DNA of 64,000 bases from a bacterium (GTDB taxonomy: Bacteria; Pseudomonadota; Alphaproteobacteria; Acetobacterales; Acetobacteraceae). The stretch lies in contig JAMFRO010000092.1 of NCBI GenBank assembly GCA_026224825.1, positions 26,880-90,879 of the forward strand, written 5' to 3'. The notes under the pieces were generated by a model, which was not told where the DNA came from, ran no database searches, and saw only the letters and a program-made list of their open reading frames with translations. The translations under genes and the position numbers were made by a program. How positions within the stretch are numbered: position 1 is the first letter of the stretch; every line of letters starts with the position of its first letter. Below are positions 27,511 to 37,380 of this stretch, in pieces.

Positions 27511-28893
27511 ATGAAGAGGCGTGAATTTAACCTTTTGCTGGGCACCACCGCCGCGGCCGCGAGCCTTGCGCGCGCGGCGCCGGCGCAACCGGCCGCGCCC
27601 GATGCCACGCTGTTGACGACGACACTGACGCCGATCGGGGCCGAGCGCGCCGGCAATGCGGATGGCTCAATCCCGGCCTGGACGGGTGGCCTCGTATCGC
27701 CCCCGCTGCCGGTGGACCAATCCATCGTCGTGCCGATGTTTGCAGATGAGCAGCCGCTCTATACCATCGACGCCGGTAACATGGCGCAATATGCGGGCAT
27801 GCTCTCGGAGGGTACGCAGACCCTGATGCAAAAATCCGGCTTCAAGGTCAAAGTCTATCAAACCCACCGTACCGCATCCGCGCCACAATATGTTTACGAT
27901 AACATTGCCAAGAATCTGACACGCTCACAACTGGAGCCAAGCGGCGGCCGGTTTGGCTTCACCGGCGGCTATGGCGGCGTGCCCTTTCCCATCCCCGACA
28001 CGGCCGATGCGAATACCGCCGGCGTGCAGATCATCTGGAATCATCTCGTCGCCTGGCCCGGCTATTCCTACAAGTCGGATTCGACCGCCTGGGTCGTCGT
28101 CAGGGGAAAACCCAATCTGGCATTTGGCGGCTACCAGCGTTTTCTCGCACCGTATTATGACCCGGATGGCACGGCTGAAAACTATCAGGGCTATTACGGC
28201 TACGTGCATCAGGTTGCCACATCACCGGCCGGGATTGCCGGTCAGGAGTTTCTGATCTGGCATACCAGCAACTCCCTGGAGAAGCCCGATATCGTCTGGG
28301 AACTTCTTACCGGGCAGGGGCGGGTGCGCAAGGCGCCCAACGAGGCTTTCGACACACCGAACTCGCAGTCCAACGGCATCAACAATCTCGACGATGCCAC
28401 GGGTTTTTACGGTAGCCCGCAGAAATACGACTGGAAACTCATCGGCAAGAAGGAGATGCTCGTACCCTATAACTGCAATGGCGTCGCGGAAAGCGAGGCG
28501 CTGGATTTCCTCCAGCCGGCATTCCCCAATCCCGAGATCGTGCGCTGGGAAAAACACCGCATGTGGGTGGTTGAAGCGACGCTGCATCCGGGCCAGTTCA
28601 ACACCACGGCGCGGCGCGTATGCTATATGGACGAAGACACCTGGCAGATCCTGCAGTCCGATTGTTACGATGCGCAGAATCAACTGGTCAAAACCCTGGT
28701 GGTGCACAACCGCGTCGTCCCTTCGCTGCCGGGCACGGTTTTTGTCGGCTTTGGCTGCTGGAACCTGCTGTCGGGCGATTACTCCTGGGTGGGCGGCATC
28801 AAGGCCCCATCCAACGACGGTAAGGAATGGGAACTCTCGCAACCGGCCAGTTTCTTCAATGCGGAGCAGATGGCGGCACAGGCGAGCTTCTGA
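27511..28893 (+). CDS. DUF1329 protein with Tat signal
   Basis: A 460-residue exported protein (ATG at 27511, with GGAAGGA nine bases upstream). The N-terminus MKRREFNLLLGTTAAAASLARA is a twin-arginine signal, so it is likely exported folded. The remainder matches DUF1329, a LolA/LolB-like outer-membrane-associated family often found with genes for hydrophobic substrate catabolism (for example ERAGNADGSIPAWTGGL near the N-terminus, DWKLIGKKEMLVPYNC in the C-terminal half). A role in substrate uptake or envelope lipid handling is inferred, not shown. Confidence 0.85.
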   Translation: MKRREFNLLLGTTAAAASLARAAPAQPAAPDATLLTTTLTPIGAERAGNADGSIPAWTGGLVSPPLPVDQSIVVPMFADEQPLYTIDAGNMAQYAGMLSEGTQTLMQKSGFKVKVYQTHRTASAPQYVYDNIAKNLTRSQLEPSGGRFGFTGGYGGVPFPIPDTADANTAGVQIIWNHLVAWPGYSYKSDSTAWVVVRGKPNLAFGGYQRFLAPYYDPDGTAENYQGYYGYVHQVATSPAGIAGQEFLIWHTSNSLEKPDIVWELLTGQGRVRKAPNEAFDTPNSQSNGINNLDDATGFYGSPQKYDWKLIGKKEMLVPYNCNGVAESEALDFLQPAFPNPEIVRWEKHRMWVVEATLHPGQFNTTARRVCYMDEDTWQILQSDCYDAQNQLVKTLVVHNRVVPSLPGTVFVGFGCWNLLSGDYSWVGGIKAPSNDGKEWELSQPASFFNAEQMAAQASF

Positions 28894-28940
28894 GCGGGCG
28901 GACAGAAGGATGTGGACAAAATGTCGGCCTGTATGACATG

Positions 28941-28989
28941 GTGCCCGCACCCGCCTGGGTGCCATTGTGCCCGCACCCGCCTGGGTGCC
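28941..28989 (+). repeat. tandem duplication, 26-bp period
   Basis: GTGCCCGCACCCGCCTGGGT... occurs at 28941-28963 and again at 28967-28989. It lies between the DUF1329 stop and the Rieske start, and lengthens the open frame upstream of the true start. Confidence 0.7.
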
Positions 28990-29037
28990 GTGGCATCCCA
29001 TGGCGCCAATAAAAACGGAAACGGGAGAGATCGCAAC

Positions 29038-30435
29038 TTGGATCAGATCACAATTTTGCCCCAGCCGGCGGCACTTTTCCCGGTCGAGAATCCACAGCTC
29101 ATCCCGGCCCGGCGCTATTACGACGAAGCGTTCTTCCAGGCCGAGGCCGAGCATCTGTGGCCGCATGTGTGGCAGATGGCCTGCCGGCTGGAAGAGATCC
29201 CCGAGATCGGCGATTATGTCGAGTATAAAATCCTCACCCAGTCTGTCATCGTGGTCCGCACCAGGTCAGGCGTAAAAGCCTTCCACAACGCCTGCCGGCA
29301 TCGCGGTGTGCGGCTCGTCGGCGGCCAGGGCAATTGCAAAACCTCCGGCTTCATCTGCCCCTTCCACGGCTGGCGCTGGAACATGGAGGGGGAGAACACC
29401 TTCGTCTTCGGCCGCCAGATATTCGACGAATCCGTACTCGCCCAGGCCGAGATCAACCTGGTGCCAGCCCGTGTCGAAACCTGGGGCGGCTGCGCCTTCA
29501 TCAATTTCGACGATGATGCCCCGGCCCTGCTCGATTGCATCGCCCCCGTGGCCAAGGTGATGGATGTCCGCAATGTCGAGAACATGCGCGTGGAATGGTG
29601 GACCTCCACCGTGCTGCCGACCAATTGGAAGCTCGCCATGGAAGCCTTCATGGAAGGCTACCACGTCATGCGCACGCATCCGCAATTGCACGAGGTTACG
29701 GTGCATGACGGGCATGAATTCGGCATGGATCACGCCGAATCAAGCCCCGGCCCCAAGCGCCACATAAATGGCAAGGAGGCCGTGGATGTCACGGTCGAAC
29801 ATTTTCGCCGCTTAAGCGATGGCATGGGCGGCATGATCCACGCCAATGACGTTGCGATCGCGGAGGATGTCGCCGCATCCATGGAATTTGCCGAGGACCC
29901 GCGCGCCGCCATGGGTGCCTGGATGCAAGGCGTCAACGCCGAGATCACCAGCCGCGCCCGCGCCCGTGGCATAGCGATGCCGGATATGAACGACCTCATG
30001 GTCAACCATCCCGCCTCCGCCGTGCAATTCGTCTTCCCGCATTATTTCATGCTGCCGATGTTCGGCAACATGTCATCCTACCGCATCCGCCCGCTCACGC
30101 CGGAAACCTGCCTGTTCGAACTCTGGTCGCTGACCCTCTACCCGGACAACATCACCGGCGCGCGCCCGCAGCCGCCGGAGCCCGTGCCGCATGACAGCAC
30201 TTCATTCCCCGCCATTCCGCAGCAGGATTATTCAAACCTGCCGCTGCAGCAGCTCGGCCTGCATGCCAAAGGCTTCGAGCACATGCGCCTCTCGGCCAAG
30301 GTTGAAGGCCTCATCAGCAATTATCAACGCCTCATCGATGGTTACTTGCAAGGTCTGGCCTCAGAGAAACTGCTGACAGCAATGCAATCGGTCAACGGCC
30401 CTTATGATTCGCCGATCCAAGACCTCGGCTTCTGA
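29038..30435 (+). CDS. Rieske non-heme iron oxygenase, alpha subunit
   Basis: A 465-residue oxygenase component if begun at TTG 29038, which has GGGAGAG upstream. The track start at 28912 runs through a tandem repeat and is unlikely. The Rieske cluster ligands are CRHRGV...CPFHGW (C-x-H, C-x-x-H). The mononuclear iron ligands fit MEGYHVMRTH (two histidines). It hydroxylates an aromatic or alicyclic compound using electrons from a ferredoxin/reductase that is not encoded nearby. Operon with the SnoaL-like gene nine bases downstream. Confidence 0.88.
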   Translation: MDQITILPQPAALFPVENPQLIPARRYYDEAFFQAEAEHLWPHVWQMACRLEEIPEIGDYVEYKILTQSVIVVRTRSGVKAFHNACRHRGVRLVGGQGNCKTSGFICPFHGWRWNMEGENTFVFGRQIFDESVLAQAEINLVPARVETWGGCAFINFDDDAPALLDCIAPVAKVMDVRNVENMRVEWWTSTVLPTNWKLAMEAFMEGYHVMRTHPQLHEVTVHDGHEFGMDHAESSPGPKRHINGKEAVDVTVEHFRRLSDGMGGMIHANDVAIAEDVAASMEFAEDPRAAMGAWMQGVNAEITSRARARGIAMPDMNDLMVNHPASAVQFVFPHYFMLPMFGNMSSYRIRPLTPETCLFELWSLTLYPDNITGARPQPPEPVPHDSTSFPAIPQQDYSNLPLQQLGLHAKGFEHMRLSAKVEGLISNYQRLIDGYLQGLASEKLLTAMQSVNGPYDSPIQDLGF

Positions 30436-30444
30436 AAGCGTGCG

Positions 30445-30936
30445 ATGACCCAGGAAGAGCGCCTCGAAAATCTCGAACGCCGGCTGCAAGCGGCGGAGGA
30501 TCAGCTCGCCATACTGAACCTGCTGAACAGCTACGGCCCGCTGGTGGACAGCGGCGCGGCGCGGGAAGCGGCCGCGCTATGGCTTGAGGGCGGCGGCTAT
30601 AATTACAGCGGCGGCAACAGCAATGGCACCAGGCTGGAAGCCCCCGCGGCGCTGGTGAATGTTTACGAAGGTGCCGGGCACAGGAGCCTCGTCGAAACAG
30701 GCTGCTCGCATCTCACCGCCACGCCGGTCATCACATTGCAGGGCGATAGCGCCACGGCCCTAGGCTACACCTACGTCATCCTGAAGGAAGGCGAGCGCTG
30801 GATATTGCTCCGCGCCGCGATCAATGAATGGAAGCTCACGCGCACACCATCCGGCTGGCGCATCGCCGAGCGCTTCAACCGCATCATCAGCGGCAATGAG
30901 GATAGTCACGAGGTCATGCGCCGCATCGCGGCATGA
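30445..30936 (+). CDS. SnoaL-like (NTF2 fold) protein, possible oxygenase partner
   Basis: A 163-residue protein. It opens with a heptad-like helix (ERLENLERRLQAAEDQLAILNLLNSYGPLVDSG) followed by a SnoaL_4-type domain (CSHLTATPVITLQGDSATALGYTYV, GWRIAERFNRII). Small NTF2-fold proteins next to Rieske alpha subunits can be beta subunits or separate isomerases. The long leading helix is typical of SnoaL_4 proteins in catabolic clusters. It starts nine bases after the oxygenase stop. Confidence 0.75.
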   Translation: MTQEERLENLERRLQAAEDQLAILNLLNSYGPLVDSGAAREAAALWLEGGGYNYSGGNSNGTRLEAPAALVNVYEGAGHRSLVETGCSHLTATPVITLQGDSATALGYTYVILKEGERWILLRAAINEWKLTRTPSGWRIAERFNRIISGNEDSHEVMRRIAA

Positions 30937-30985
30937 GTTCCTCATCGCCATCCACTTTCGAAACAAAGCCCCAAGGAAACCGAAC

Positions 30986-31126
30986 ATGGCCGATTTGAAG
31001 TCAGCCGGCTTCCTGAAGCACAGCATCTGCGCCGACGCCATTCCGGAGCCCATCGAAAGCGATGTCGGCAAATACCGCATGAACGGTTTCGATGGGCTCC
31101 GGGATGGCATTGGCAACCAGCCATAG
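30986..31126 (+). CDS. small ORF, 46 residues, unrecognised
   Basis: MADLKSAGFLKHSICADAIPEPIESDVGKYR... starts at 30986 with AAGGAAA upstream, 49 bp after the SnoaL-like stop, and is too short for the track. It does not match a family I recognise. It could be a small protein or the truncated start of a lost gene. It ends 39 bp before the end of the convergent esterase gene. Confidence 0.35.
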   Translation: MADLKSAGFLKHSICADAIPEPIESDVGKYRMNGFDGLRDGIGNQP

Positions 31127-31165
31127 CCATTGCTTCAGGGGCGGGGGAGGTTCCGCGAAGCCTGC

Positions 31166-32128
31166 TTATCGGGATATGGTCTTGATGAAATCGCTGATCT
31201 CCCCCATCGCCACCCCCGCCGCACCGGCAAAGAATGGCTCCAGCGTGAGAAACCCATGGATCATCCCGGCATGCTGGCTGAACCGCACAGGCACACCCTC
31301 TGCCGCCAGCTTGCGCCCATAGTCCACAGCCTGCGCCGTAATCAGATCATGCTCAGCCGTGATGATGAAGTTCGGCGGCAACAGGCCAAGGTCTCGCGCC
31401 AGCGCCGGCGCGAAATCCGGCAGCTCACGCGCCGCCGCATCCGGCAGATATTGCTCAAAACACCACAGCACCTCCGCCGCCTTTAAAAATGGCGGCTCGA
31501 ATGCGCGCAGCGACGGCGCCAGATGGTTTTCCGTGCACGGATAGGCGAGCACATTCGCGGCAATCGCTGCCTCCCGCGTCGCATGCAGCTTGCGTGTCGC
31601 CACGGTCGCCAGATTCGCCCCGGCGCTATCGCCGGCCAGCACCAGCGGCACCTCAGCCCCCGCCAGTTCCACCCGCCGCGCCGCCACCCATAATGTTGCG
31701 GCGATCACATCATCCAGCGGCACCGGGAATTTATGTTCCGGCGCCAGCCGGTAATCCACGGCGGCCACGGCGCAGCCGGTCGCCAGCGCCAGCGCGCGCG
31801 TATACGCATCGGATTCATCCACGCTGCCCAGCGCGAACCCACCGCCATGCACCCAGATGATAATGGCATGCGGCTGTGCAACCGGCCGGTACAGCCGCAG
31901 GTCGATCTCTCCGCCCGCAACCGGCACAGACAAATCTTCCACATGCGCCACCGGGCGCGGCTCACCCGGCGGCGTGGCTGCTTTCAGGGCCGCGCGCGTC
32001 TCGGCGGCGGGGCGCGTGGTCAGCCCCCGCCACACCGGGTCCATTGCATAATACGCCGCGAACTGCGCCGCCAGCGGATCAAGCGGCCCCAAAGCTTTGG
32101 CATCATCGGTCATCGGCATGTCATCCAA
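31166..32128 (-). CDS. HSL-family alpha/beta hydrolase (esterase)
   Basis: A 320-residue enzyme of the hormone-sensitive-lipase (family IV) esterases: oxyanion motif HGGGFALG, nucleophile GDSAGAN, and the acid/His region HDLIT ... GMIHGFL. No signal peptide, so cytoplasmic. It follows the SDR gene by 16 bp in one leftward operon. With Baeyer-Villiger enzymes on both sides, hydrolysis of the ester product is the likely role. Confidence 0.9.
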   Translation of the reverse strand: MDDMPMTDDAKALGPLDPLAAQFAAYYAMDPVWRGLTTRPAAETRAALKAATPPGEPRPVAHVEDLSVPVAGGEIDLRLYRPVAQPHAIIIWVHGGGFALGSVDESDAYTRALALATGCAVAAVDYRLAPEHKFPVPLDDVIAATLWVAARRVELAGAEVPLVLAGDSAGANLATVATRKLHATREAAIAANVLAYPCTENHLAPSLRAFEPPFLKAAEVLWCFEQYLPDAAARELPDFAPALARDLGLLPPNFIITAEHDLITAQAVDYGRKLAAEGVPVRFSQHAGMIHGFLTLEPFFAGAAGVAMGEISDFIKTISR

Positions 32129-32144
32129 TCCTGCAAACCAAAAA

Positions 32145-33002
32145 TCAACGCGAAATCACACCGCGCGCACGCCACACGGCGCGGTGCCCGCCATCCACCA
32201 CAAGGTCGATGCCGTTGATAAAACTCGCCGCATCGGAGGCGAGAAAATCAAGCACGGCAACGATCTCCTGCAGCGAACCCTCGCGCCGCAACGGTATCTC
32301 ATCCTTTTTTTCATCGCGCGGCACTTCGCGGTCGTCATTGCCATGGCTCGGCAAAGTCGCACCCTGGGCGCGCGCCATCGGCGAATCGATCATGCCGGGT
32401 GAGATGGAAATCGCCCGCACATTCATGGCCCCCCACGCCATGGCGCGTGTCTCGGCCAGGCGCATCATGCCGAGCTTGGCATAGGCGTAGGTGTCGATCC
32501 ATTTGGGATCATCGCCGAGCACAGCCTCCAGCGCATCCATAAACCCCGGCTGCAGCGGCGCATCCAGCAGCGCGTCGATGCGCGGATCGAGCGGCGGCAG
32601 ATAGCCCGCGAGCGAGCCGATGAACAGCGCCACCCCGCCCGGCACCAGATACGGCTCCACAACATCGGCCACCAGATGCGGCCCCAGCAGATCCACCGCC
32701 ATCATCACCCGCCAGTCCACAATCCCGCCCACCGCCGCGATATGCGCCAGCACCCGCACACCCTGGCCCAGGCTTTGGCCAAGTCCCGCCACCTGCGCCG
32801 GGTCGGTCACATCGCACTGCCGGCCGGACACCGTATAACCCTCAAGATGCAGGGCCTCCGCCGCCGCCGCCAGTCGCTCGGCGTCAATATCGACGATCAG
32901 CAGCGGGTGCCGCTTGCCCAGCGCCCGCGCCGTTCCCATGCCCATGCCGCCGCAACCGATGATCAGCGCCAGCGGCGCATTCGCAAAAAGCGGATTGCTC
33001 AT
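32145..33002 (-). CDS. atypical SDR-family oxidoreductase
   Basis: A 285-residue protein from ATG 33002; a GTG at 33011 is an alternative start. The nucleotide-binding loop is IIGCGGMGMGTA rather than TGxxxGIG. Tyr-x-x-x-Lys is present as YAYAKLG, and INGIDLVVDGG closes the domain. Acidic residues after strand 2 (IVDID) favour NAD. First gene of the leftward operon with the esterase, downstream of a TetR-type site. Confidence 0.8.
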   Translation of the reverse strand: MSNPLFANAPLALIIGCGGMGMGTARALGKRHPLLIVDIDAERLAAAAEALHLEGYTVSGRQCDVTDPAQVAGLGQSLGQGVRVLAHIAAVGGIVDWRVMMAVDLLGPHLVADVVEPYLVPGGVALFIGSLAGYLPPLDPRIDALLDAPLQPGFMDALEAVLGDDPKWIDTYAYAKLGMMRLAETRAMAWGAMNVRAISISPGMIDSPMARAQGATLPSHGNDDREVPRDEKKDEIPLRREGSLQEIVAVLDFLASDAASFINGIDLVVDGGHRAVWRARGVISR

Positions 33003-33116
33003 AGGCCGCACACCAGATGATCCCCATAACCCGAAGTCTCTTGTTGCACGTGGCTCTCCCCGCCGGCACCGCCGGGCCCGTTATTTTGTTGCTCGATGCG
33101 TGATTATCGTACATTG

Positions 33117-33142
33117 TGTCTTATTGAAGGACAGTATGTCAA
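33117..33142 (-). promoter_or_regulatory. TetR-type operator/promoter, site 4 (leftward)
   Basis: On the reverse strand: TTGACA-TAC-TGTCCTTCAATAAGACA. The operator occupies 33117-33133. It lies in the 250-bp space between the SDR/esterase operon and the tetR gene, so one site could control both the leftward operon and tetR itself. Confidence 0.65.
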
Positions 33143-33259
33143 TATCCTCGGCCGCACCTCCGCTTTGTCACAAAATATGCCGGGTGGCATCCTATTTTCG
33201 TAAATCCTGTTAAGCTTGTCCGTACGCGACCGATGTAACGCCTTTTGGTGAGATGATTT

Positions 33260-33919
33260 ATGGCTGTTGAACGCTCCGCACCCGCGAAAAACCCCACATC
33301 GCTGAGGGAAGCCCATCGCGACCTGACCCGTGGCCGGATCAGAACCGCCGCCCGCGACCTGTTCTACGAGCATCATTACGACTCCACGACAATGGACGAG
33401 ATCGCCCTGGCCGCCGGCCTGCGGCGGCAGACTTTGTACCTGCATTACAAGGACAAATCCGAGATCCTGACGGACATCATCGCCGACTGGATCCCCCGCG
33501 CCAAAACCTTCATGGCGACACTGCCCGGCCCCAAACCCTCGCTGAAGCAGTTACAAAAATGGATCGAAGAGGTCACGAAATTCGTGGCGACGGAACGTGC
33601 CCCGCTCTCGATCATCCTCGAAGTCCGGCGCACCAGCCGCAACCACATGCTCACGCTGGAAACCCTCACCGGCGAGCTGCTGGCGGGCCTCGGCGAACAT
33701 AACCCGCCCTTCCGGGACGCAGCGGCGGGCAAAAGTGCCGTAACCACGCGGGCCCGCGCCATTCTGCTGCTGCGTGCCCTCATCTATTCCTGCGATTTGT
33801 ATCTGGACGACCCCGCCAAGGAATATACCAAGGCCCTGCTACAGGTCACGGCCGAGGATTTTTACGCTTTCCTCGGCCAGGATGAAGCGCCCCGGCCAAA
33901 GAGCCGCACCAAAAACTGA
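33260..33919 (+). CDS. TetR-family transcriptional regulator
   Basis: A 219-residue repressor. The N-terminal helix-turn-helix is clear (RTAARDLFYEHHYDSTTMDEIALAAGLRRQTLYLHYKDKSEIL). The C-terminal ligand domain is helical and variable. It is the only regulator inside the catabolic island and is flanked by two of the five shared operators, so it is the best candidate to bind them. The effector is probably a pathway substrate or intermediate. Confidence 0.9.
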   Translation: MAVERSAPAKNPTSLREAHRDLTRGRIRTAARDLFYEHHYDSTTMDEIALAAGLRRQTLYLHYKDKSEILTDIIADWIPRAKTFMATLPGPKPSLKQLQKWIEEVTKFVATERAPLSIILEVRRTSRNHMLTLETLTGELLAGLGEHNPPFRDAAAGKSAVTTRARAILLLRALIYSCDLYLDDPAKEYTKALLQVTAEDFYAFLGQDEAPRPKSRTKN

Positions 33920-34004
33920 CCAGCCGCGGGTAACGCCAGCGCCGCAGCACCTGTAACCACGCCGCTTCACCGCCGGCCTGCCGGGAATCTGGCGGGCGGT
34001 GTAT

Positions 34005-34030
34005 TGACATCGTGTCGTCCAATAAGACAT
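34005..34030 (+). promoter_or_regulatory. TetR-type operator/promoter, site 5
   Basis: TTGACA-TCG-TGTCGTCCAATAAGACA (operator 34014-34030). It differs at two positions from the reverse-strand form of site 4. It lies 90 bp before the second BVMO gene. Confidence 0.65.
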
Positions 34031-34120
34031 GTTGACGCCAACGGCGGGAGGGCCGGCCACCAGGAGACCGGGACGTGCTGACGGACCGGCCCTGATCTCA
34101 CAAAGCACGGATGAAACGCG

Positions 34121-35974
34121 ATGACCTGTGAACCGACATCGACCCCGGATATCGACCTGCCGCGCTTACGCGAGAAATACCGCCAGCAGGCAGACAAGCG
34201 CCGCCGCCCCGAAGGCTTCGCGCAATACCGGGAAGTCACCGAAGACCTCGAGGAATTCCTTGAATTCGAACCCTACGAGCCGCTCCCCGCCCGCGCCCCG
34301 CTGGCGGATGAAACCGATGTTGTGGTGCTGGGCGGCGGCTTCGCCGGGCTCATCGCCGCCGGCCGGCTCAAGGCCGCCGGTGTCGGCTCCATCCGCATCA
34401 TCGACCGCAGCGGCGATTTCGGCGGCGTCTGGTACTGGAACCGCTATCCTGGCGTGCAATGCGATGTCGAATCCTACACCTACCTCCCGCTGCTTGAAGA
34501 GCTGGGCTACATGCCCAAGGACCGCTATTCCTACGGCAGCGAAATCTTCGCCTATTGCCAGCAGATGGGCCGCCATTTCGACCTCTACAAACACGCCCTC
34601 TTCGGCACCATCGTAAAATCCATCCGCTGGGACGAATCCCTCCAGCGCTGGCGCATCGGCACCAACCAGGGCGATGACGTCCGCGCCCGCTACATCGTCA
34701 TGGCACCCGGCCCGCTCAACCGGCCGAAACTCCCCGGTGTTCCCGGCATCGAGCGCTTCAAGGGCCACAGTTTCCACACCACCCGCTGGGATTACGATTA
34801 TACCGGCGGCGCATGGACCAGTCCGGAACTCACCAAACTCGCGGGCAAAAAACTAGCCATCATCGGCACCGGCGCCACCGCCGTGCAATGCGTTCCCCAT
34901 CTCGCCAAATATGCTGAACATCTCACCGTGTTTCAGCGCACCCCCTCGTATATCGACGACCGCGGCAACCGCCCGACGGACGCCGCATGGGCGGAGCGCC
35001 AAAAGCCCGGCTGGCAGGCCGCGCGCATGCGCAATTTCCACATCGCCATCAACGAGGTTTTCGACAAAAACGATACCGATCTGATCTGCGACGGCTGGAG
35101 CGAACTCAACCGCAACATCCAGGCCGCGCGCAAGGCCGCCGGCTGGCCGGAACTTACGTTCGAACAATTGATGGCGCTACGCGAGGTGGAAGACTACCGC
35201 GCCATGGAACGCATCCGCCAGCGCGTCGATACCATCGTGCAGGACCCCGCAACGGCGGAGATCCTGAAACCCTGGTACCGCTTCCTCTGCAAACGCCCCT
35301 GCTTCAACGATGATTACCTCCCCACCTTCAACCGCCCCAATGTCACATTGGTCGATGTCGCCGACGAAAAAGGCATCACCGGCATCACGGAGGGCGGCAT
35401 CATCGCCAACGGCCGTGAATACGAAGTCGATTGTATCATCTACGCCAGCGGCTTCGAAACCACCACCGATTTGCGCCGCCGCTATGGCATAGACATCGTC
35501 GAAGGCCGCAACGGACTCTCCCTCTACGACCACTGGTCCGACGGCTTCCGCACATTGCACGGCATGGCTGTACATAACTTCCCCGGAATGTTCTTCACCG
35601 GTTATCTGCAAGGCGGCGTCTCAGGCAGCATCACGCAAATGTACGACCAGCAAGGCAGCCACATCGCGCATATCGTCGCAGCGGCCATCGCACGCAATGC
35701 CGCAACGGTCGAGCCAAGCCACGAAGCCGAAGCCGCCTGGGTCGACACCATCCGCGCCAATCTCATGTACGACACCAGCTTCTGGGAGGGCTGTACCCCC
35801 GGCTACAATAATAACGAAGGTCTGGAGACCAAGCGCTACACCATCTTCGGCGAACCCTACGGCCCGGGCTTCCACGCCTTCGACGATCTGCTCCGCCAAT
35901 GGCGCGCGGCCGGCGATTTCGCAGGGCTGGTGTTCACCCCGCCCGGCCCGGCGCCAACTAATTCTGGAGAATAG
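34121..35974 (+). CDS. Baeyer-Villiger monooxygenase, long type
   Basis: A 617-residue flavin monooxygenase with a ~60-residue N-terminal extension, like cyclopentadecanone and some steroid monooxygenases. Features: GGGFAG (71-76), [15 protein letters not shown], fingerprint [12 protein letters not shown] (213-224) and GTGATA (249-254). It is only distantly related to the first BVMO. It heads an operon with a TauD-like dioxygenase (three-base gap) and an EthD protein. Likely acts on a bulky ketone. Confidence 0.93.
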   Translation: MTCEPTSTPDIDLPRLREKYRQQADKRRRPEGFAQYREVTEDLEEFLEFEPYEPLPARAPLADETDVVVLGGGFAGLIAAGRLKAAGVGSIRIIDRSGDFGGVWYWNRYPGVQCDVESYTYLPLLEELGYMPKDRYSYGSEIFAYCQQMGRHFDLYKHALFGTIVKSIRWDESLQRWRIGTNQGDDVRARYIVMAPGPLNRPKLPGVPGIERFKGHSFHTTRWDYDYTGGAWTSPELTKLAGKKLAIIGTGATAVQCVPHLAKYAEHLTVFQRTPSYIDDRGNRPTDAAWAERQKPGWQAARMRNFHIAINEVFDKNDTDLICDGWSELNRNIQAARKAAGWPELTFEQLMALREVEDYRAMERIRQRVDTIVQDPATAEILKPWYRFLCKRPCFNDDYLPTFNRPNVTLVDVADEKGITGITEGGIIANGREYEVDCIIYASGFETTTDLRRRYGIDIVEGRNGLSLYDHWSDGFRTLHGMAVHNFPGMFFTGYLQGGVSGSITQMYDQQGSHIAHIVAAAIARNAATVEPSHEAEAAWVDTIRANLMYDTSFWEGCTPGYNNNEGLETKRYTIFGEPYGPGFHAFDDLLRQWRAAGDFAGLVFTPPGPAPTNSGE

Positions 35975-35977
35975 AGA

Positions 35978-36829
35978 ATGTCCTACACCACCGTCGACCT
36001 GACCCCGCGCATCGGCACCGAAGTGAAGACGGATCTTGCAACGCTCACCAACGGTTCCATCGCCCGCGAGCTGCGCGCGCTGCTCGAACAGCGCGGCGTA
36101 TTATTGTTCCGTGGCCTCAACATCACCGATGCGGACCAGATCAAATTCGCAGCCTCGCTGGGCACCATCCGCCTCGAGCACGGGCTGCAAATCACCAAAA
36201 TCACACCGGATGAAGCCAAAAGCCCGATCTTTGCCGATTACACCAAAGGCACATATTACTTCCATATAGATGGCACCTACACGGACATGCCGGGCCTCGC
36301 CTCCATCCTGCACGCCCGCGCCGTGGCCCCCACCGGCGGCCAGACCGAATTCGGCAACACCTACGCCATGTATGACGATCTGACTTCGGAACAACAGGAA
36401 TATCTCGACGGCCTGGAAGTGATCCACTCCGCCGAAAAAGTTCAGCGCATGGCCTTCCCCAACCCCACACCGAAACAGCTCGCGGCATGGGGCGAATCCG
36501 TCAACCCGCCAAAACGCCACCCCATGGTCTGGCACCACCGCAACGGCCGCAAATCCCTCATCCTGGCACACACCATCAAATCCATCATCGGCAAAAACCA
36601 GGCGGAAAGCGACGAACTTCTGGCCAAGCTCATGGCCTGGGCCGAAAAACCAGAATATATCTACAGCCACAACTGGCAGGTCGGCGATCTGCTGATCTGG
36701 GACAATACCGGCACCATGCACCGCGTCGTTCCCTTCGACCTCGCCTGCGGCCGCGAGCTGGACCGCGTAACACTCCTCGGCGAAGAACCCATCACCGGCC
36801 CCTTCAAATACCAAAGCGCCCAGCAATAA
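35978..36829 (+). CDS. TauD/TfdA-family 2-oxoglutarate-dependent dioxygenase
   Basis: A 283-residue Fe(II)/2-oxoglutarate enzyme. The iron-binding HxD is FHIDGTY (near residue 94), the distal histidine is in NTGTMHRVV, and a conserved arginine lies shortly after. TauD relatives hydroxylate sulfonates, phenoxyacids, alkyl sulfates or carnitine-type substrates. The position between a BVMO and an EthD protein suggests hydroxylation or cleavage of a pathway intermediate. Confidence 0.88.
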   Translation: MSYTTVDLTPRIGTEVKTDLATLTNGSIARELRALLEQRGVLLFRGLNITDADQIKFAASLGTIRLEHGLQITKITPDEAKSPIFADYTKGTYYFHIDGTYTDMPGLASILHARAVAPTGGQTEFGNTYAMYDDLTSEQQEYLDGLEVIHSAEKVQRMAFPNPTPKQLAAWGESVNPPKRHPMVWHHRNGRKSLILAHTIKSIIGKNQAESDELLAKLMAWAEKPEYIYSHNWQVGDLLIWDNTGTMHRVVPFDLACGRELDRVTLLGEEPITGPFKYQSAQQ

Positions 36830-36844
36830 AAGCGAGCCAGACAC

Positions 36845-37228
36845 ATGATAAAAATAATATGGCTGCTGCGGCGCAAACCAGGCATCACATTCGAAGCATT
36901 CCAAGAACATTACGAGCGCAGCCACGCCGAACTCGGCAAAAAATACTTCGGGCACCTCATCAAACACTACCGCCGCAACTATAACGACCGCCAGATTCTA
37001 AACACCACCCCCGCCAACCTCGCGGGCCTGATGGCAGCCAAATCCTGGGATTACGACTGCATCACCGAATGGGAGCTGGAAGACGAAACAGCCATGGCCG
37101 AAATCGTCCGCCTACTGAGCGACCCCGCCATCCACAAAATCTTCCACGACGACGAAGAATACTTCCTGGACCGCACCTCCGTCCGCTACCTCCGCTGCGA
37201 CACCCACGACACCGGGGTGCAGCCGTAG
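36845..37228 (+). CDS. EthD-domain protein
   Basis: A 127-residue ferredoxin-like-fold protein: MIKIIWLLRRKPGITFEAFQEHYERSHAELGKKYFG is the EthD signature, with a conserved histidine in SHAELG. EthD proteins accompany ring-degrading or ether-degrading oxygenases; some are decarboxylases or cyclases. Last gene of the BVMO-TauD-EthD operon, followed by a strong hairpin. Confidence 0.82.
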   Translation: MIKIIWLLRRKPGITFEAFQEHYERSHAELGKKYFGHLIKHYRRNYNDRQILNTTPANLAGLMAAKSWDYDCITEWELEDETAMAEIVRLLSDPAIHKIFHDDEEYFLDRTSVRYLRCDTHDTGVQP

Positions 37229-37266
37229 GAGTTGTTCCAGGAGTGGGTTCTGGGGAGGGGGTATTG

Positions 37267-37305
37267 CACGGAAAAGGCCAGGGCAGAGCCCTGGCCTTTT
37301 CCGTG
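37267..37305 (+). terminator. terminator hairpin after the EthD gene; short relative of the long palindromes
   Basis: An 18-bp perfect stem (CACGGAAAAGGCCAGGGC and complement) around AGA. The GGCCAGGGC...GCCCTGGCC part is the same outer arm found in the long nested palindromes at 48,028, 57,613 and 63,788. It probably terminates the catabolic operon. Confidence 0.7.
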
Positions 37306-37380
37306 GAACACCCCCACCCTCAGGCTTCAACTGCGCAAGCTCTGCACCGCGGCCTGGGAGAAAACTGGTATATTGCGGTC

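Noticed and set aside
28912-29037. N-terminal extension of the Rieske oxygenase from ATG 28912
   Set aside because: The extension is encoded by a tandem repeat, is rich in Cys/His/Pro without homology to the family, and a TTG with a good GGGAG site gives the normal length.
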